Below are positions 1 to 8,584 of a DNA stretch of 12,893 nucleotides, one piece after another; within the stretch, counting starts at the first letter, position 1; every line of letters starts with the position of its first letter. The translations under genes and the position numbers were made by a program. Location of the stretch: contig JAAMPI010001569.1 in NCBI GenBank assembly GCA_013054445.1, positions 1 through 12,893 on the forward strand, written 5' to 3'. Under the pieces are notes generated by a model. It was not told the DNA's origin. It made no database searches and was given only the letters and a program-made list of their open reading frames with translations. The DNA comes from Cudoniella acicularis. Lineage: Eukaryota > Ascomycota > Leotiomycetes > Helotiales > Helotiaceae.

Positions 1-800
1 AGGTCTCCTTTGCGGCTACATAGTACATTACATTACATTACTGTACATTACAGTAGGCCCGTACGGAGAGAGTCGCACATTGGGCCAACAGCAAGCGCGA
101 TTTCAGGGTCTGGGTTTCCCAGCTGCAAGGCTAGTACTGTATGTAGTAGGGCAGGTGGGAGTGGCTCAGTGGCTACTGGCCAGCGGGCGACAAGGGAGAT
201 CGGCTTCTTTCGTGAGAGGTCGCGCTGAGTCGCTGAGCTTAAGAGGTGCGAAAATCTCCGAGAACCACCCCTGTCAAGACATGCTCGTCATCCGCTGCTC
301 TGCCGATCGTTTTGTTTCCCCAGACTGGTGGCTTCGGCATCTAATTTTAGCTTGTGCTCATCACCGCACGACAGCTCAACGACGTGCAATCTGCCTGCAA
401 TCAATACATCGGCCTTTGTGCCGTCAGATGTACTCGACTTGTAGATGATACTTGTCAAATACTCGAGCGCAAAATATGACCTGGTACTAACAGTCTGAAT
501 ATTCTCAATTTTACTACTTTTTTGTTGCAGTTTTCTACGTCTAAACAATTTGCAAACATTCAATATGATTTGCTATTTAAAGCACCTAGAACAGATATTC
601 CAAGATAATTTTTATTATCTCAATGACCATTGCGCCCGCTGTTATCAATGGACAATTAGGATATATCTTGCACAAGCCTGTCCAAGCCCGTGCAATACAA
701 TGCCCGCCCACCCAAGGTATAGTATGAAAAAGAAGAATTCCTCTATGAGCCGAAAAGGAAACACAGGTATAAGTGTGCATGCCCAATCCCAACGCCCCAC

Positions 801-825
801 GCTGTGCTGTGCTATGCTGTGCTGT
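801..825. repeat. Pentamer microsatellite (GCTGT)5
   Basis: Five tandem copies of GCTGT; the third copy is GCTAT. It lies about 260 bp beyond the stop codon of the velvet gene in non-coding DNA. Confidence 0.85.
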
Positions 826-1024
826 GCAATCCTACCACCACCATGTGCCGCTCCTTGGTATACAACTCGCGACCCGCTATGCTTGTACCAATGCTAACCC
901 AAGAAAACATGCAATGAAGTGTGCCGTACGATGTGTGCCAATCCGTACCCAAGAAGCCCGATGATGACCAAATGCTTTTGAATGAAGAACGCCAAGCCGT
1001 GCCCTTAATCACATCAAGCTCCAA

Positions 1025-1040
1025 ATGAACTCGAGTTCAT
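1025..1040. repeat. 16-nt perfect palindrome in the vosA 3' flank
   Basis: ATGAACTCGAGTTCAT is its own reverse complement, centred on CTCGAG. It lies 47-62 nt beyond the velvet gene stop codon, so it is probably inside the 3' UTR. In RNA it could only form a strained hairpin; as DNA it resembles a dimer-binding site. Function is unknown. Confidence 0.8.
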
Positions 1041-1086
1041 ACAGAATATAATTTGGCTCTGCGATGGTAATTATTAGGCCAAATTT

Positions 1087-2777
1087 TCAAAATGCGCCCT
1101 CTAAACTTCCCGGTGCGCTCGTGGTGCTTACAGCTGATGGCGCTCGAGTCGCCATTAAGCCACCTCCCATTGTGACTGCTGAAACTCCTTGATTCGGCGA
1201 GCTGTACTCCGTGTACATATCTCTTCGGCTACCGCTACTTGATAGACTACCATAAGTAGGACTTGTGTTCGTCCTCCCATATTGAGTTGGCGGTGCCATG
1301 CCAGTCATGCCAGGTGCTTGCATCCCGGGCATCTGCGTTCTCGTTCCTATGCCAAGACCCTCGAAGGTGTTGGCGGGATTGTGTATCCGCTGTGTAGGCG
1401 ACGGCGCCAGTGTAGGATGCTGATACCGCATGGTCTGCGGCTGACCTGGAAAGAAGGAAGATTGAGGCGATCTTTGGGAGTTTGGATCGTAGATAGGAGA
1501 GTTACCTGGTTGTGTGTTGAGCGGCCGCGGAAAATATTGATCTCGGGATGACATACTGTCTGTTGAAGGAGATTGAGCATAAGGAAAAGTATACGGTGGC
1601 TGTTGCCCCGGTCCTGCAAATGGATTGGCATACTGGGGGTCGTTATACATTCCTCTAGGATACCCAGGGCTATCAAGTGTGTGTTGCTGGCTGTAAGAGC
1701 TGTGTTCGGAACCGGTTCGGGGACGCTTGTTGGGTCCTTCGTCACTATTGTATGAGCCAATTATGGACGCGGTAGATTGATGGGAATAGTGGCCCCCGGT
1801 TTGCGGGCGTTGTTGGTCAAACGGGTGCGAATGTATTGGCAGTTGCATCGTCTCTCCTTGGTTTTGTCTAGACGGATCTTGCGTTGCCGATGCTGGTCGA
1901 TCTCCTTGACTTTGGCTCTGCTGGCGAGGGTTTTTTTGATAAGTCCTTGGCTCATAATCATCGGAAGCAGGTCCACGCTTTCTAAGCAGAGTTCGAGGTT
2001 CCTTTCTCAGCCTTAATCGTACACCTTGATCGCTGAAAGATCTTGTAAGAAAAGTAGATTCGGACATCCCTGGAAAATGCTTTTGGGGGTGACAAGTGAA
2101 GGGATCCGACTGTATGGATTGGATGTGGAAGCATTCCTTGTCGCGCATCTCGTAAAGGTTAAATTGAAGACGAAATGTTCCCTCGAGCTTGATCGACAAG
2201 TCGCCAAAAACAAAAAATGCGCCATCACTATTGTCGGTATCTTTCAATCGGTGAAGAGACGATACAAGAGTTCCTGCAAGAGCTGTGCCTAATGGGCCCT
2301 GTGGTAAGGTGCCCTCCGAAGGTCCTACGAGGCTACATGACATGAAAAAGTAGGGACCTAGATGACGGAGGGTCAGTAAAGCGGACTGCTGTTTGCGCCA
2401 GATGATCTTCGTACTTTGTAGGTAGTTTTGGTTGGGGTCTGATGCGGGGCTGATTTTGAGCTGGATAATCGGAGGAGGGTCGACAGGTTTGCGGTCTACC
2501 AAGGTGATCAGCTACTTCTTGAGAACAAGAAGCCTTCGATCCAAAGCAACATACCCTTCTCTTTGCCGACGGCAACCTTGGCATTTTCAGGCTTCTGCCT
2601 ATGATGAGTTGACAATCACGGCTGTGGTTAACCATGTTTAGTAGGTGCCTCTGTTAAGAAAGAGTGGAAAGTTTGAGTGGGCAAGAGAAAGCAAAATCTA
2701 GAAACGCACCTCCTTAGGCCTTGGATCCTAGCGGTTGCCGCGTCCGCGAACTGGTGGGTGGATTGAACGACGTTCAT
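1087..2777 (-). CDS. vosA: VosA-like velvet-family developmental regulator
   Basis: Velvet proteins are fungal DNA-binding regulators with an NF-kB-like fold. VosA acts in the nucleus in spore maturation, trehalose accumulation and repression of asexual development, often with VelB. The uninterrupted model is 2777-2710, 2598-2555, 2495-2415 and 2357-1087 (1464 nt, 487 aa). Visible velvet signatures are GKEKDRKPVDPPPIIQL (about 33-49), NYLQSPYFFMSC across the last splice, GTLVSSLHRLKD, FFVFGDLSIKLEG, FPGMSESTFL and DQGVRLRLRKEPRTL, ending near residue 193. The GKEK...RKPVDPPPIIQL and SDPNQNYLQSPY blocks point to VosA rather than VeA, VelB or VelC. The remaining ~290 residues are P/Q/S/G-rich and disordered, with a possible basic nuclear signal NKRPR (274-278). 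Oddity: the family's first strand (DCQLII, before RQKP) is encoded at about 2617-2600, one base out of frame, so the 5' end is uncertain. Start 2635 fits the family's usual short N-terminus better but needs one extra base. Confidence 0.93.
2358..2414 (-). other. Intron inside the velvet domain, 57 nt, stop-free and in frame
   Basis: Donor GTACGA, branch-like CTGAC (in tttactgaccc) and acceptor TCTAG. Splicing joins CAA-A to GT-CCC, giving NYLQ-S-PYFFM, which matches the family consensus. Left unspliced it adds 19 codons (TKIIWRKQQSALLTLRHLG) without a stop, so a simple ORF call reads straight through it. Confidence 0.93.
2496..2554 (-). other. Intron before the RKPVDPPP motif, 59 nt
   Basis: Donor GTATGT and acceptor TTGGTAG, with GCTGAT as a possible branch site. 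Splicing joins AAG-G to AC-CGC and reads GKEK-D-RKPVDPPP, exactly the velvet consensus. Without splicing no ATG-initiated frame leads into RKPVDPPP. Confidence 0.93.
2599..2709 (-). other. 5'-most intron with two candidate acceptors
   Basis: The donor is GTGCGT at 2709. The proximal acceptor (…ctctttcttaacag, ending 2651) follows a pyrimidine tract and gives a 59-nt intron, matching the gene's other introns (57 and 59 nt). The distal acceptor (…caactcatcatag, ending 2599) gives 111 nt and joins AG to G as an Arg codon, keeping the frame open from the ATG at 2777 into RQKPENAK and the velvet domain. The proximal choice is the more typical intron. The distal choice is the only one that yields an uninterrupted protein from this sequence. 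Confidence 0.55.
2638..2777 (-). promoter_or_regulatory. Possible upstream ORF in the vosA leader
   Basis: If the 59-nt intron 2651-2709 is removed, the ATG at 2777 opens a 26-codon frame (MNVVQSTH…RRGTY) ending in TAA at 2640-2638. The arrangement is TAAacATG, with the stop two bases before the ATG at 2635. Such a uORF would be expected to affect translation of the main frame. With the alternative acceptor at 2599 the same exon becomes the N-terminus of the protein instead. This is inferred from splice signals only. Confidence 0.35.
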
Positions 2778-3730
2778 AGAGCTGGTAGTGCTCAATATTA
2801 GGGCTTGTATTCTTCTTCCGATGGTATTTGAGATGGATGTCGGGGCCCTTTAAAGATTAGAGATGGATCCTAGTTGAGCTATAAGTTTAATGATGGTAAG
2901 AATAACCAGAGAAGGAGCTGGCCACGGTTTGGATTGACAGCTCGCATGAGGCAGGGTGTCTATCACAGAGCTTTTTGACACTGCATAACCACAAATAGTG
3001 TCATAAGAAGACTTTGGCGGGGTCTTAGATCCCGCCCTAGACGTTTTGACGGTTGGGATCAAACCCGGTTGGAAATACGCTGTGACTTTCTGACGGTCTG
3101 ATGGCGTAAATGGACCCAAGTAGTGGGAGCTAAGGTAGGGATCTGTTCCAGCAGAGGGAAGGCGCCGAGGGTTTTGGAGTTTGATGATAGCGTTTGGGTG
3201 GAGGGTTAGTGGAGGCTCTTTCTCGGTAGACTCCGGACGGTGGGAGCGAGTGTAAAGTGTGGAGGTGTGCAAGCGTGGAATTGGGAAGTATCTGCAGCAG
3301 TCCTTGATTCTCTCAAGATGAGCCAATGTGGTGAAGGCGAGACAGCAGATGCTCGGGATGACGCACCGAGACAAGGCTGGTGGGCGGACGAACGGTGTAA
3401 GGGGTGTTCTGAGTTCGAGCACCTTAAAGGGGAGTGAGAAGAGGTGGTAGTGACCGGCGGCGGGGAGGTAGTACTCGTTTTGGCGTAGGGCAGGGCTGGA
3501 AGGCTGTGGGCCAAGACCTGAGGCAGAGACGACAGAGAGTAGGTAGTTTCAGTGACCAGTGACCACCGAGAGAGGCAGAGGGAAAGCGCTGGCCAGAAGC
3601 GGTTTGGGGTGAAGGGCCCGAGTTTGAGAAGGAAGACGGGGTGTAAAGCGCCCTGCAATGAAAGTGACTGATAGGGCCCGGAAAATTGATTGGCGATGCC
3701 GGAACCCCAGACGGCAGGCGCGACTTGGAG

Positions 3731-3765
3731 GCTGGATGCTGAATGCTGGATGCTGGATGCTGGAC
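3731..3765. repeat. Heptamer tandem repeat (GCTGGAT)5
   Basis: Five consecutive 7-nt units: GCTGGAT, GCTGAAT, GCTGGAT, GCTGGAT and GCTGGAC. Non-coding, about 950 bp upstream of the velvet gene. Confidence 0.9.
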
Positions 3766-4841
3766 CTCGACCTAGGTACAGCTTGAGCCCGGCTACACTC
3801 GCACCACCAGCTCAGCAAGCGGTGCTGAACACCTAGCAGATGTCACGCTCTGAACAGCACAGCTGCTCTTTCTGCTCTGCTCCGCTATGGCGTGAAAACC
3901 CTCTAGCTCCTGCTGTACAAGTGACCGCCAGCACAACTCCGTAGGTACCGCCGAGGGCGCTGTGGCACCGGCACCGGCAGCGAATCGACGCTGGAGTGTG
4001 GGCAGCGTCGACTGACAGACGAATGATCGGATTAGGAAAAACCAGGGCTGCCCACTGGACTGAAGCAGCAGAACCCGCGCGAGTGTGTGAAGGGTCGAGG
4101 GTATGATTGGCCTTCCCGGCGCCGTGGAAGCCGTTGGGACTTGAGACTGGCGAGTTGAGTTGGAGATCGGCTGCTCAGGTTCAGGTCAGATTCAGATGCA
4201 GAACTCGAGCAGTCGTCGAGCACCGCCAGCTGTAGATAGATGTTGCGCTTTTTGAGACGCCAGACGCAGAGGCCCGTCCAGTATCAAGTACCAAGGGTCT
4301 GGGGACAGCCGTCACCGTGACCGTGCCCAGCGTTTGCCGCAAACAGAAAGTGGAAATGAGGAGATCCGGTGATAGAGGGCAATTTGTGGCCGTCCTGATT
4401 CCTGGGCCTGGCCTGGGTTACTGAGCAGTGGGCTGTGGGCATCTCTGAGCAAAGTTGCCAGCCTGCCAGCAACAGACGCGCAAGGCCATGGGCAAAGGGC
4501 CAAAGGGCACAGTGGCATGGCAGGCCAGCGTCAACGGTTCGACGGCTTCGGCGAGAGACGTTGCGAGTGCAGCAAGCCCGATGAGGCATAGGCCAGGACG
4601 GCTTCCTCTCAAGCTTTGCTTAAGTTGGTCAGCCTGGACGAACCAAACGGCAGAGACACAAAGTGCCGGAGTATGGAGGCGAGAGACAGGGAGCAGAGAA
4701 GAACGAGGAGGCGAGGCAGCAGAGCCAGTGCCAGAGCCAGACACACTTTCAACGGGCCGTTATGGACGGGGGTGAAGGGGGGCGAGTAGTCAGCTCGGAC
4801 AATACGACTGATACCAAGCTCTGATATGGGTTTCCGCCCTA

Positions 4842-4852
4842 GGGGGGGGGGG
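4842..4852 (+). repeat. Homopolymer run of 11 G
   Basis: Eleven consecutive G on the plus strand, just upstream of the first G-quadruplex motif. Runs like this are prone to slippage and to assembly length errors. Confidence 0.9.
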
Positions 4853-4948
4853 TACGAAGACCGTCGGCATGCTTTAAAGCTATAATTGATGCACCGCTGT
4901 GAGTGGTTCGCCCAGCACAAGCGGCGAGCGGCGGGGAGAGGAAGCTCA

Positions 4949-4977
4949 GGGAGGTTGGGAAGGGGGGCATGGAGGGG
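4949..4977 (+). other. G-quadruplex motif 1
   Basis: Four G tracts of 3, 3, 6 and 4 (4949-4951, 4957-4959, 4962-4967, 4974-4977) separated by loops of 5, 2 and 6 nt. This satisfies the usual G3+N1-7 rule. The opposite strand, the vosA sense strand, is C-rich. Confidence 0.7.
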
Positions 4978-4999
4978 CAAGCATGGCAGGGCCTCGCCT

Positions 5000-5023
5000 G
5001 GGATGGGGTTGGGGGTAAGGGGG
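5000..5023 (+). other. G-quadruplex motif 2 (short loops)
   Basis: Four G tracts of 3, 4, 5 and 5 separated by AT, TT and TAA. Short loops and long tracts predict a stable quadruplex. It lies 22 nt after motif 1, so the two form a cluster about 2.2 kb upstream of the velvet gene. Confidence 0.8.
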
Positions 5024-5453
5024 ATGAGTGATGGGAACACAAGCAGCTTGACTTGAGGATGGGGTGCCACTGCTACCGCCCAGGTGCAGCTGGACTGTGC
5101 TCATCCTGCCTCAGTGCTGCTGCTGCAGACTCGTTCGCTGCATTGCTGAGGACTTCGAGATCTGGAGACGAGACTCGCTGGCGTTGCCTCCCCTGCGGCG
5201 TGCTGGGCTGATGGCCAGCCCTGGGGTGCGTCAATCGGTCGTCTCCCATCTGCGCAGACAACGGCAGCAACACGGGGACACCAGCGCTCCCGGGGCGGAC
5301 GCAGGTGCTGTTCTACCACTGGAACTGGCACTGGGACTAGATATCACATCGACATCGATATCGACATCGGACGTTCAACGGATGCGGTGCTGGGACGAGA
5401 TCGTCTGAGCGCCAGACCTTGGAGCTGCCGCCACGAACCTGGTCGACTGCAGG

Positions 5454-5489
5454 CCCTGTGCCTGTGCCTGCGCTTCTGCTTGTGCCTGT
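5454..5489. repeat. Degenerate hexamer repeat (GCCTGT)6
   Basis: Six consecutive hexamers, CCCTGT, GCCTGT, GCCTGC, GCTTCT, GCTTGT and GCCTGT. The minus strand would read as alternating Q/A/E codons, which explains the QAQAEAQAQAQ stretch in an otherwise unconvincing frame there. Confidence 0.8.
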
Positions 5490-5670
5490 TCCGCCTGTTG
5501 CCATGCCTGTCGAGGCTGACTGATCTCTAAGGAAAGCTCAATCGCATCGGCATTACATGCGCCTCGTGGAGATCCGGACGCGCGAGGCTGGCTATGGAGA
5601 ATTCTTTGCGTCGCTCGGGTGCCGTCGACGTCGCTGTGATGCAGATGCCAGATGCTAGATGAGCTTCTGC

Positions 5671-5690
5671 CATGCCATGCCATGCCATGC
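5671..5690. repeat. Perfect (CATGC)4 microsatellite
   Basis: Four identical tandem CATGC units in non-coding sequence, overlapping CATG palindromes. Confidence 0.95.
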
Positions 5691-5753
5691 GGAGTGACAC
5701 AGTCATGGTAGGAACCATGCGTCCGTGAGCTCCTGGAGCAGGTGGATGAAGTT

Positions 5754-5815
5754 GTACGGAGGTAAGTACCAAGTACCTGCTCACGAGGACCTAGTACCTG
5801 TCTAGTACTCCGTAC
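5754..5815. repeat. Cluster of six GTAC / AGTACC elements
   Basis: GTAC occurs at 5754, 5766, 5773, 5794, 5805 and 5812, mostly as AGTACC or AGTACT, with irregular spacing. Such palindromic tetramer clusters could be binding sites or remnants of a low-complexity repeat; nothing in the sequence decides between them. Confidence 0.7.
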
Positions 5816-6036
5816 TCGTGACAACACTACCAATACCGATCAGCACTGGATGGCCGCATTCGCGTGGTCGCCTGCAGTGCTGCTGTGGTATTCAACGGCT
5901 AGAGGCTATAGGATGTTCTACGGAATGGCGCGCAGGTGGCTCCCATGTAGATACGGACTGCTGGGCCGCCCGGAACTCAGGAGATTTAATTCTCGACCGA
6001 TCATTTGCCCTCATCGACAACGACATCATCGCCCTA

Positions 6037-6063
6037 GGGCCTAGGGCTCTAGGGGGCTGGGGG
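6037..6063 (+). other. G-quadruplex motif 3
   Basis: G tracts of 3, 3, 5 and 5 (6037-6039, 6044-6046, 6052-6056, 6059-6063) with loops CCTA, CTCTA and CT. Two CCTAGG palindromes overlap its first half. Confidence 0.7.
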
Positions 6064-6127
6064 TGGTGAATGGTGTTCCTCGCAGCAGCACCCCAGCCCT
6101 GATACAGGAGACACATTGTCCGGAGGA

Positions 6128-6160
6128 TACGCTGGACGTACGCTGGACGTGCGCCGGACC
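6128..6160. repeat. 11-nt tandem repeat, three copies
   Basis: TACGCTGGACG twice in perfect tandem followed by a diverged third copy, TGCGCCGGACC. Non-coding. Confidence 0.9.
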
Positions 6161-6437
6161 CGTCATGAACCAGACAGAGCAGTAAGGTTACCTTGCGTGC
6201 CACACACGTCGTCATTGGCAGTTTGGCGCTGTGCAGGTTCGTCTGTTCTCTGAGTCTGAAGCCTGAGCCTGAGCCTCTGATCCTCCAGCCTCTGGTACTT
6301 CACAAGTCAGCAGTCAGCACTACTACCGGTATCTTGATTCTTCATCCCGCTGTCAACTTCGGGTCCTGCTCGGGTATCAATTGCGGCTTTCTTACCCCTG
6401 GGCATTGGCTGCCAGCAAGATCGCACATTGCCCCTGG

Positions 6438-6453
6438 TGTACTGTACAGTACA
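6438..6453. repeat. 16-nt perfect palindrome TGTACTGTACAGTACA
   Basis: The 16 bases are self-complementary and contain three GTAC cores. Related TACATTACTGTACATTACAGTA sequence occurs near position 35-56 at the left end of the window. It could be a dimeric transcription-factor site; no function is shown. Confidence 0.85.
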
Positions 6454-7900
6454 TTTTCTGGCCCGGGACGGCGACCGATGCCCTGGCCGGGTCCACGGTC
6501 CACGGTTCTCGAGCTCGTTGGGGGCCGCGTATGAAGGGTGTGGTTCGCAGGTCTTTGTGGTACAGATGATTTGCAGTACATGTACATCCGTCTTTCCCAC
6601 CAGGGCAGCGCAATGCGAACTGGTGCAGGTATATATGATATCGACAACGAGCAGAGTGCTATCGCCAGGGGCCAGATGCGCTAAACGGACCTGCAGAAAT
6701 GCCCCCTGCAAGGCATGCTGGCGTGATCCCCACTGAATAGGTGTGTTTTCGCCCAGCGCCTTTGCCGTTGTCGACTCGTCGGTGATAACTCTCGTGCAGC
6801 TACGTGAGCCAGGTGATCCAGATCACGACTGAAGCCAATTTGCAATCCAATCTGCAATCTGCAAACACTAAGCTGCCGCGATCCGCTCCGAACCCACTTC
6901 AACGTCCCGTCGGCTTCAACTGCCACACACCACCTGGCTGCAGAGCCACAGCGCGCGCCGGCTCCAATGGCTGCTCTCGTTCCGCGCTCAGCAGCTCTTC
7001 GAACGACAGCTGTGTCAGCAGAGGCTCTTCATCGTCCTCTCTCGTCACTCTCGGCTTGATATTCCCTCCTCCTATTGTGCACGGCCATAACTAGTGAGTC
7101 TGGGACCCGGCACCTATGGCTTCCTTCATCTGATGTCCTCCTTGGTGCTGTTCCAGCGAGCTCGGGGATCTTTTTCGAAGCAGATTCGAAGCCGAACGAA
7201 GTATTAGAGCCCAGCGCTCGGTCCACCTGCTCGTGCGCATACCTTGCCCATATCTCAACATCCTCGAATGATCGCCCAAGCACCACTGGTCTGGATGTAA
7301 TTCATCCGAACTTCTCGATCATTTCAGGCCACGTCGCCGGGATCAATTAGTTCTCCAGCCCGTGCAAGGGTTTTTTCGCCGTAGTCCTCAAGTGGTAGTG
7401 CGAGCACCTAGCCATAGAGGTTGGTATTATCACATTCCCACAGGATTCCCAGCTGTTTTCAAGAGTCGCCAGAATCCGACCTCCCGTCACTGGAACCTCA
7501 GCTGCAGACTTTTTCCAAGCCTAGGTTGGCAGCCCTTGGTTTAAACGGGATGCTGCATGTCGCAGCCGCTTCGAAGTCAGCGCACATGGCAAACACGACA
7601 CGACATGTCAAAAGTCCAACTCGAGAGGGAGAGGGAAATGGGGTACGGTGTACAAGATCTCAGCAAGTTCAAGGAATACCCCGAGTCGATCTCCACTGCC
7701 TCCCCCTGGTCCTGGTGACAGGTACAGGTACAGCATGCGCGTGGCAGGTTGTCGACGATCGAGATTTTCAGGTTCATCAGGCACACACCATGTTTTTGCA
7801 TCCTACAAACTCCATAACCCACAACCTTCTGACGTCTCTATCTACCGTGTGACCTGACGCGAACAAGTTAGCGGCTGCGTCAGGCCCGGCTCATGGCCTC

Positions 7901-8584
7901 CCCCGAGATTGTTTGGCAGTTTGGCATGATTTAATTGTCTGATGGCACAAGTTTCTGAACGGCTATAGTATCATCCCATCACATATATCTTAGTCTCTCA
8001 CAGTTAAGGTTTACCTAGTAAGGATTGACGCGTATCAACTGTCATTAATAATAACAGAATACAGATGTCTCAGAAAACCTAGGTTGACACAACGCATCAA
8101 TAATCAAATTCCGGTGTGCAGCAGCGCTTCTTCAAACGATCCTTTTCGCGCGGTGGTTCGCGGCCATGCATGTTTGGCTGGTCAGCCGCCCCAACCTACA
8201 GACAGCTCTAAGCGAGGTCTGCTCAGGGTACGCACCGAGGACTTTGAAATTCCAAAACCACCAGCGTAAAGGTTATGTTGACATGTGTTGTCTATCTTGA
8301 AAACTCTGGCTGCAAACTTTCTAGGCGACGGTGGTAAACAAACCCAGCACCTATACCAACCTCTTTTGAGAATGTGGCCTATGACTGACCGGCGGTTGTA
8401 GATGCGATCCTTTCAGGGAGGGCGATAGCTACAGCTACATATAACCTTACCTCAGAAAATTATTGGGTTTCGCTAGTATTGCGGTGTCCGTGCTGGGGCA
8501 AAGCTAGCAAATGGCTTGCGAATCATTTACGAGTATGGCCGAGGGCACAAATAACAAGTTCCACAATACAACATAACATGAAGT
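7901..8584. other. Intergenic stretch, nothing recognised
   Basis: Composition becomes more AT-rich here. Open frames are under about 65 codons with no family resemblance, and no tRNA-like arm pairing or transposon end was seen by eye. Confidence 0.5.

Larger units (their letters stand above)
1..1086. other. 3' flank of the velvet gene, no gene recognised
   Basis: This stretch lies beyond the stop codon of the minus-strand velvet gene and must contain its 3' UTR and polyadenylation site, though I cannot place the cleavage site. Its open frames are short and lack homology I can recognise. Visible structure is limited to three ACATT units (25-39), a perfect 7-bp hairpin with a TTTT loop (603-620), a GCTGT pentamer array (801-825) and a 16-nt palindrome (1025-1040). 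A stop-free minus frame over 288-563 has a protein-like composition but no ATG. Confidence 0.6.
2778..4900. other. vosA upstream region, pyrimidine-rich on the gene's sense strand
   Basis: No convincing gene. From about 3160 to 3700 the plus strand is dominated by G and A, so the strand read by vosA is C/T-rich, as is common around fungal promoters and transcription starts. The longest frame (2850-3422, minus, 190 codons) is composed mostly of P, S, L and T, has no recognisable domain and is probably chance or leader sequence. TTTAAAGG on the minus strand near 2850 is a weak TATA-like candidate, too close to the ATG to be convincing. Confidence 0.5.
4901..7900. other. Gene-free GC-rich tract with short repeats
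   Basis: No open frame here has recognisable homology. The region is locally very GC-rich (5161-5220 is 42 of 60 G or C). Besides the separately listed repeats and quadruplex motifs it holds CATCGA-type hexamers near 5347-5370, GCCTGA hexamers near 6261 and a GGTCCAC duplication near 6489. The most protein-like frames are 7029-7286 on the minus strand and 7075-7350 and 7421-7852 on the plus strand. The first two overlap on opposite strands, so at most one could be coding. Confidence 0.5.

Noticed and set aside
288..563. Protein-like 91-codon minus frame in the vosA 3' flank
   Set aside because: It has no ATG, no convincing exon partner on either side and no recognisable homology; at best an unsupported exon.
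2333..2635. Minus frame from ATG 2635 read without splicing (100 codons)
   Set aside because: After the first 12 residues it leaves the velvet frame and runs through two well-supported introns, so it is not a separate gene.
2850..3422. 190-codon minus-strand frame just upstream of vosA, the second longest frame in the window
   Set aside because: Composition is dominated by P, S, L and T from a pyrimidine-rich strand, it has no domain, and it lies in probable promoter or leader DNA.
4609..5070. 153-codon minus frame with hydrophobic leucine-rich end
   Set aside because: It arises from the GC-rich repeat tract, runs through the G11 run and both quadruplex motifs, and overlaps long plus-strand frames.
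7029..7286. Minus frame with protein-like composition (contains SFEDVEIWARYAHEQ)
   Set aside because: Starts at GTG, ends after 85 codons, has no recognised family and is matched by an equally good plus frame over 7075-7350.
7421..7852. 143-codon plus-strand frame
   Set aside because: No domain, signal peptide or splice-linked neighbour could be seen; the length is compatible with chance at this GC content.
2778..7900. VosA-type recognition element (CTGGCCAAGGC) for autoregulation
   Set aside because: Only partial matches such as CTGGCC and CAAGGCC were seen, with no full 11-nt match by eye, so autoregulation is not supported.
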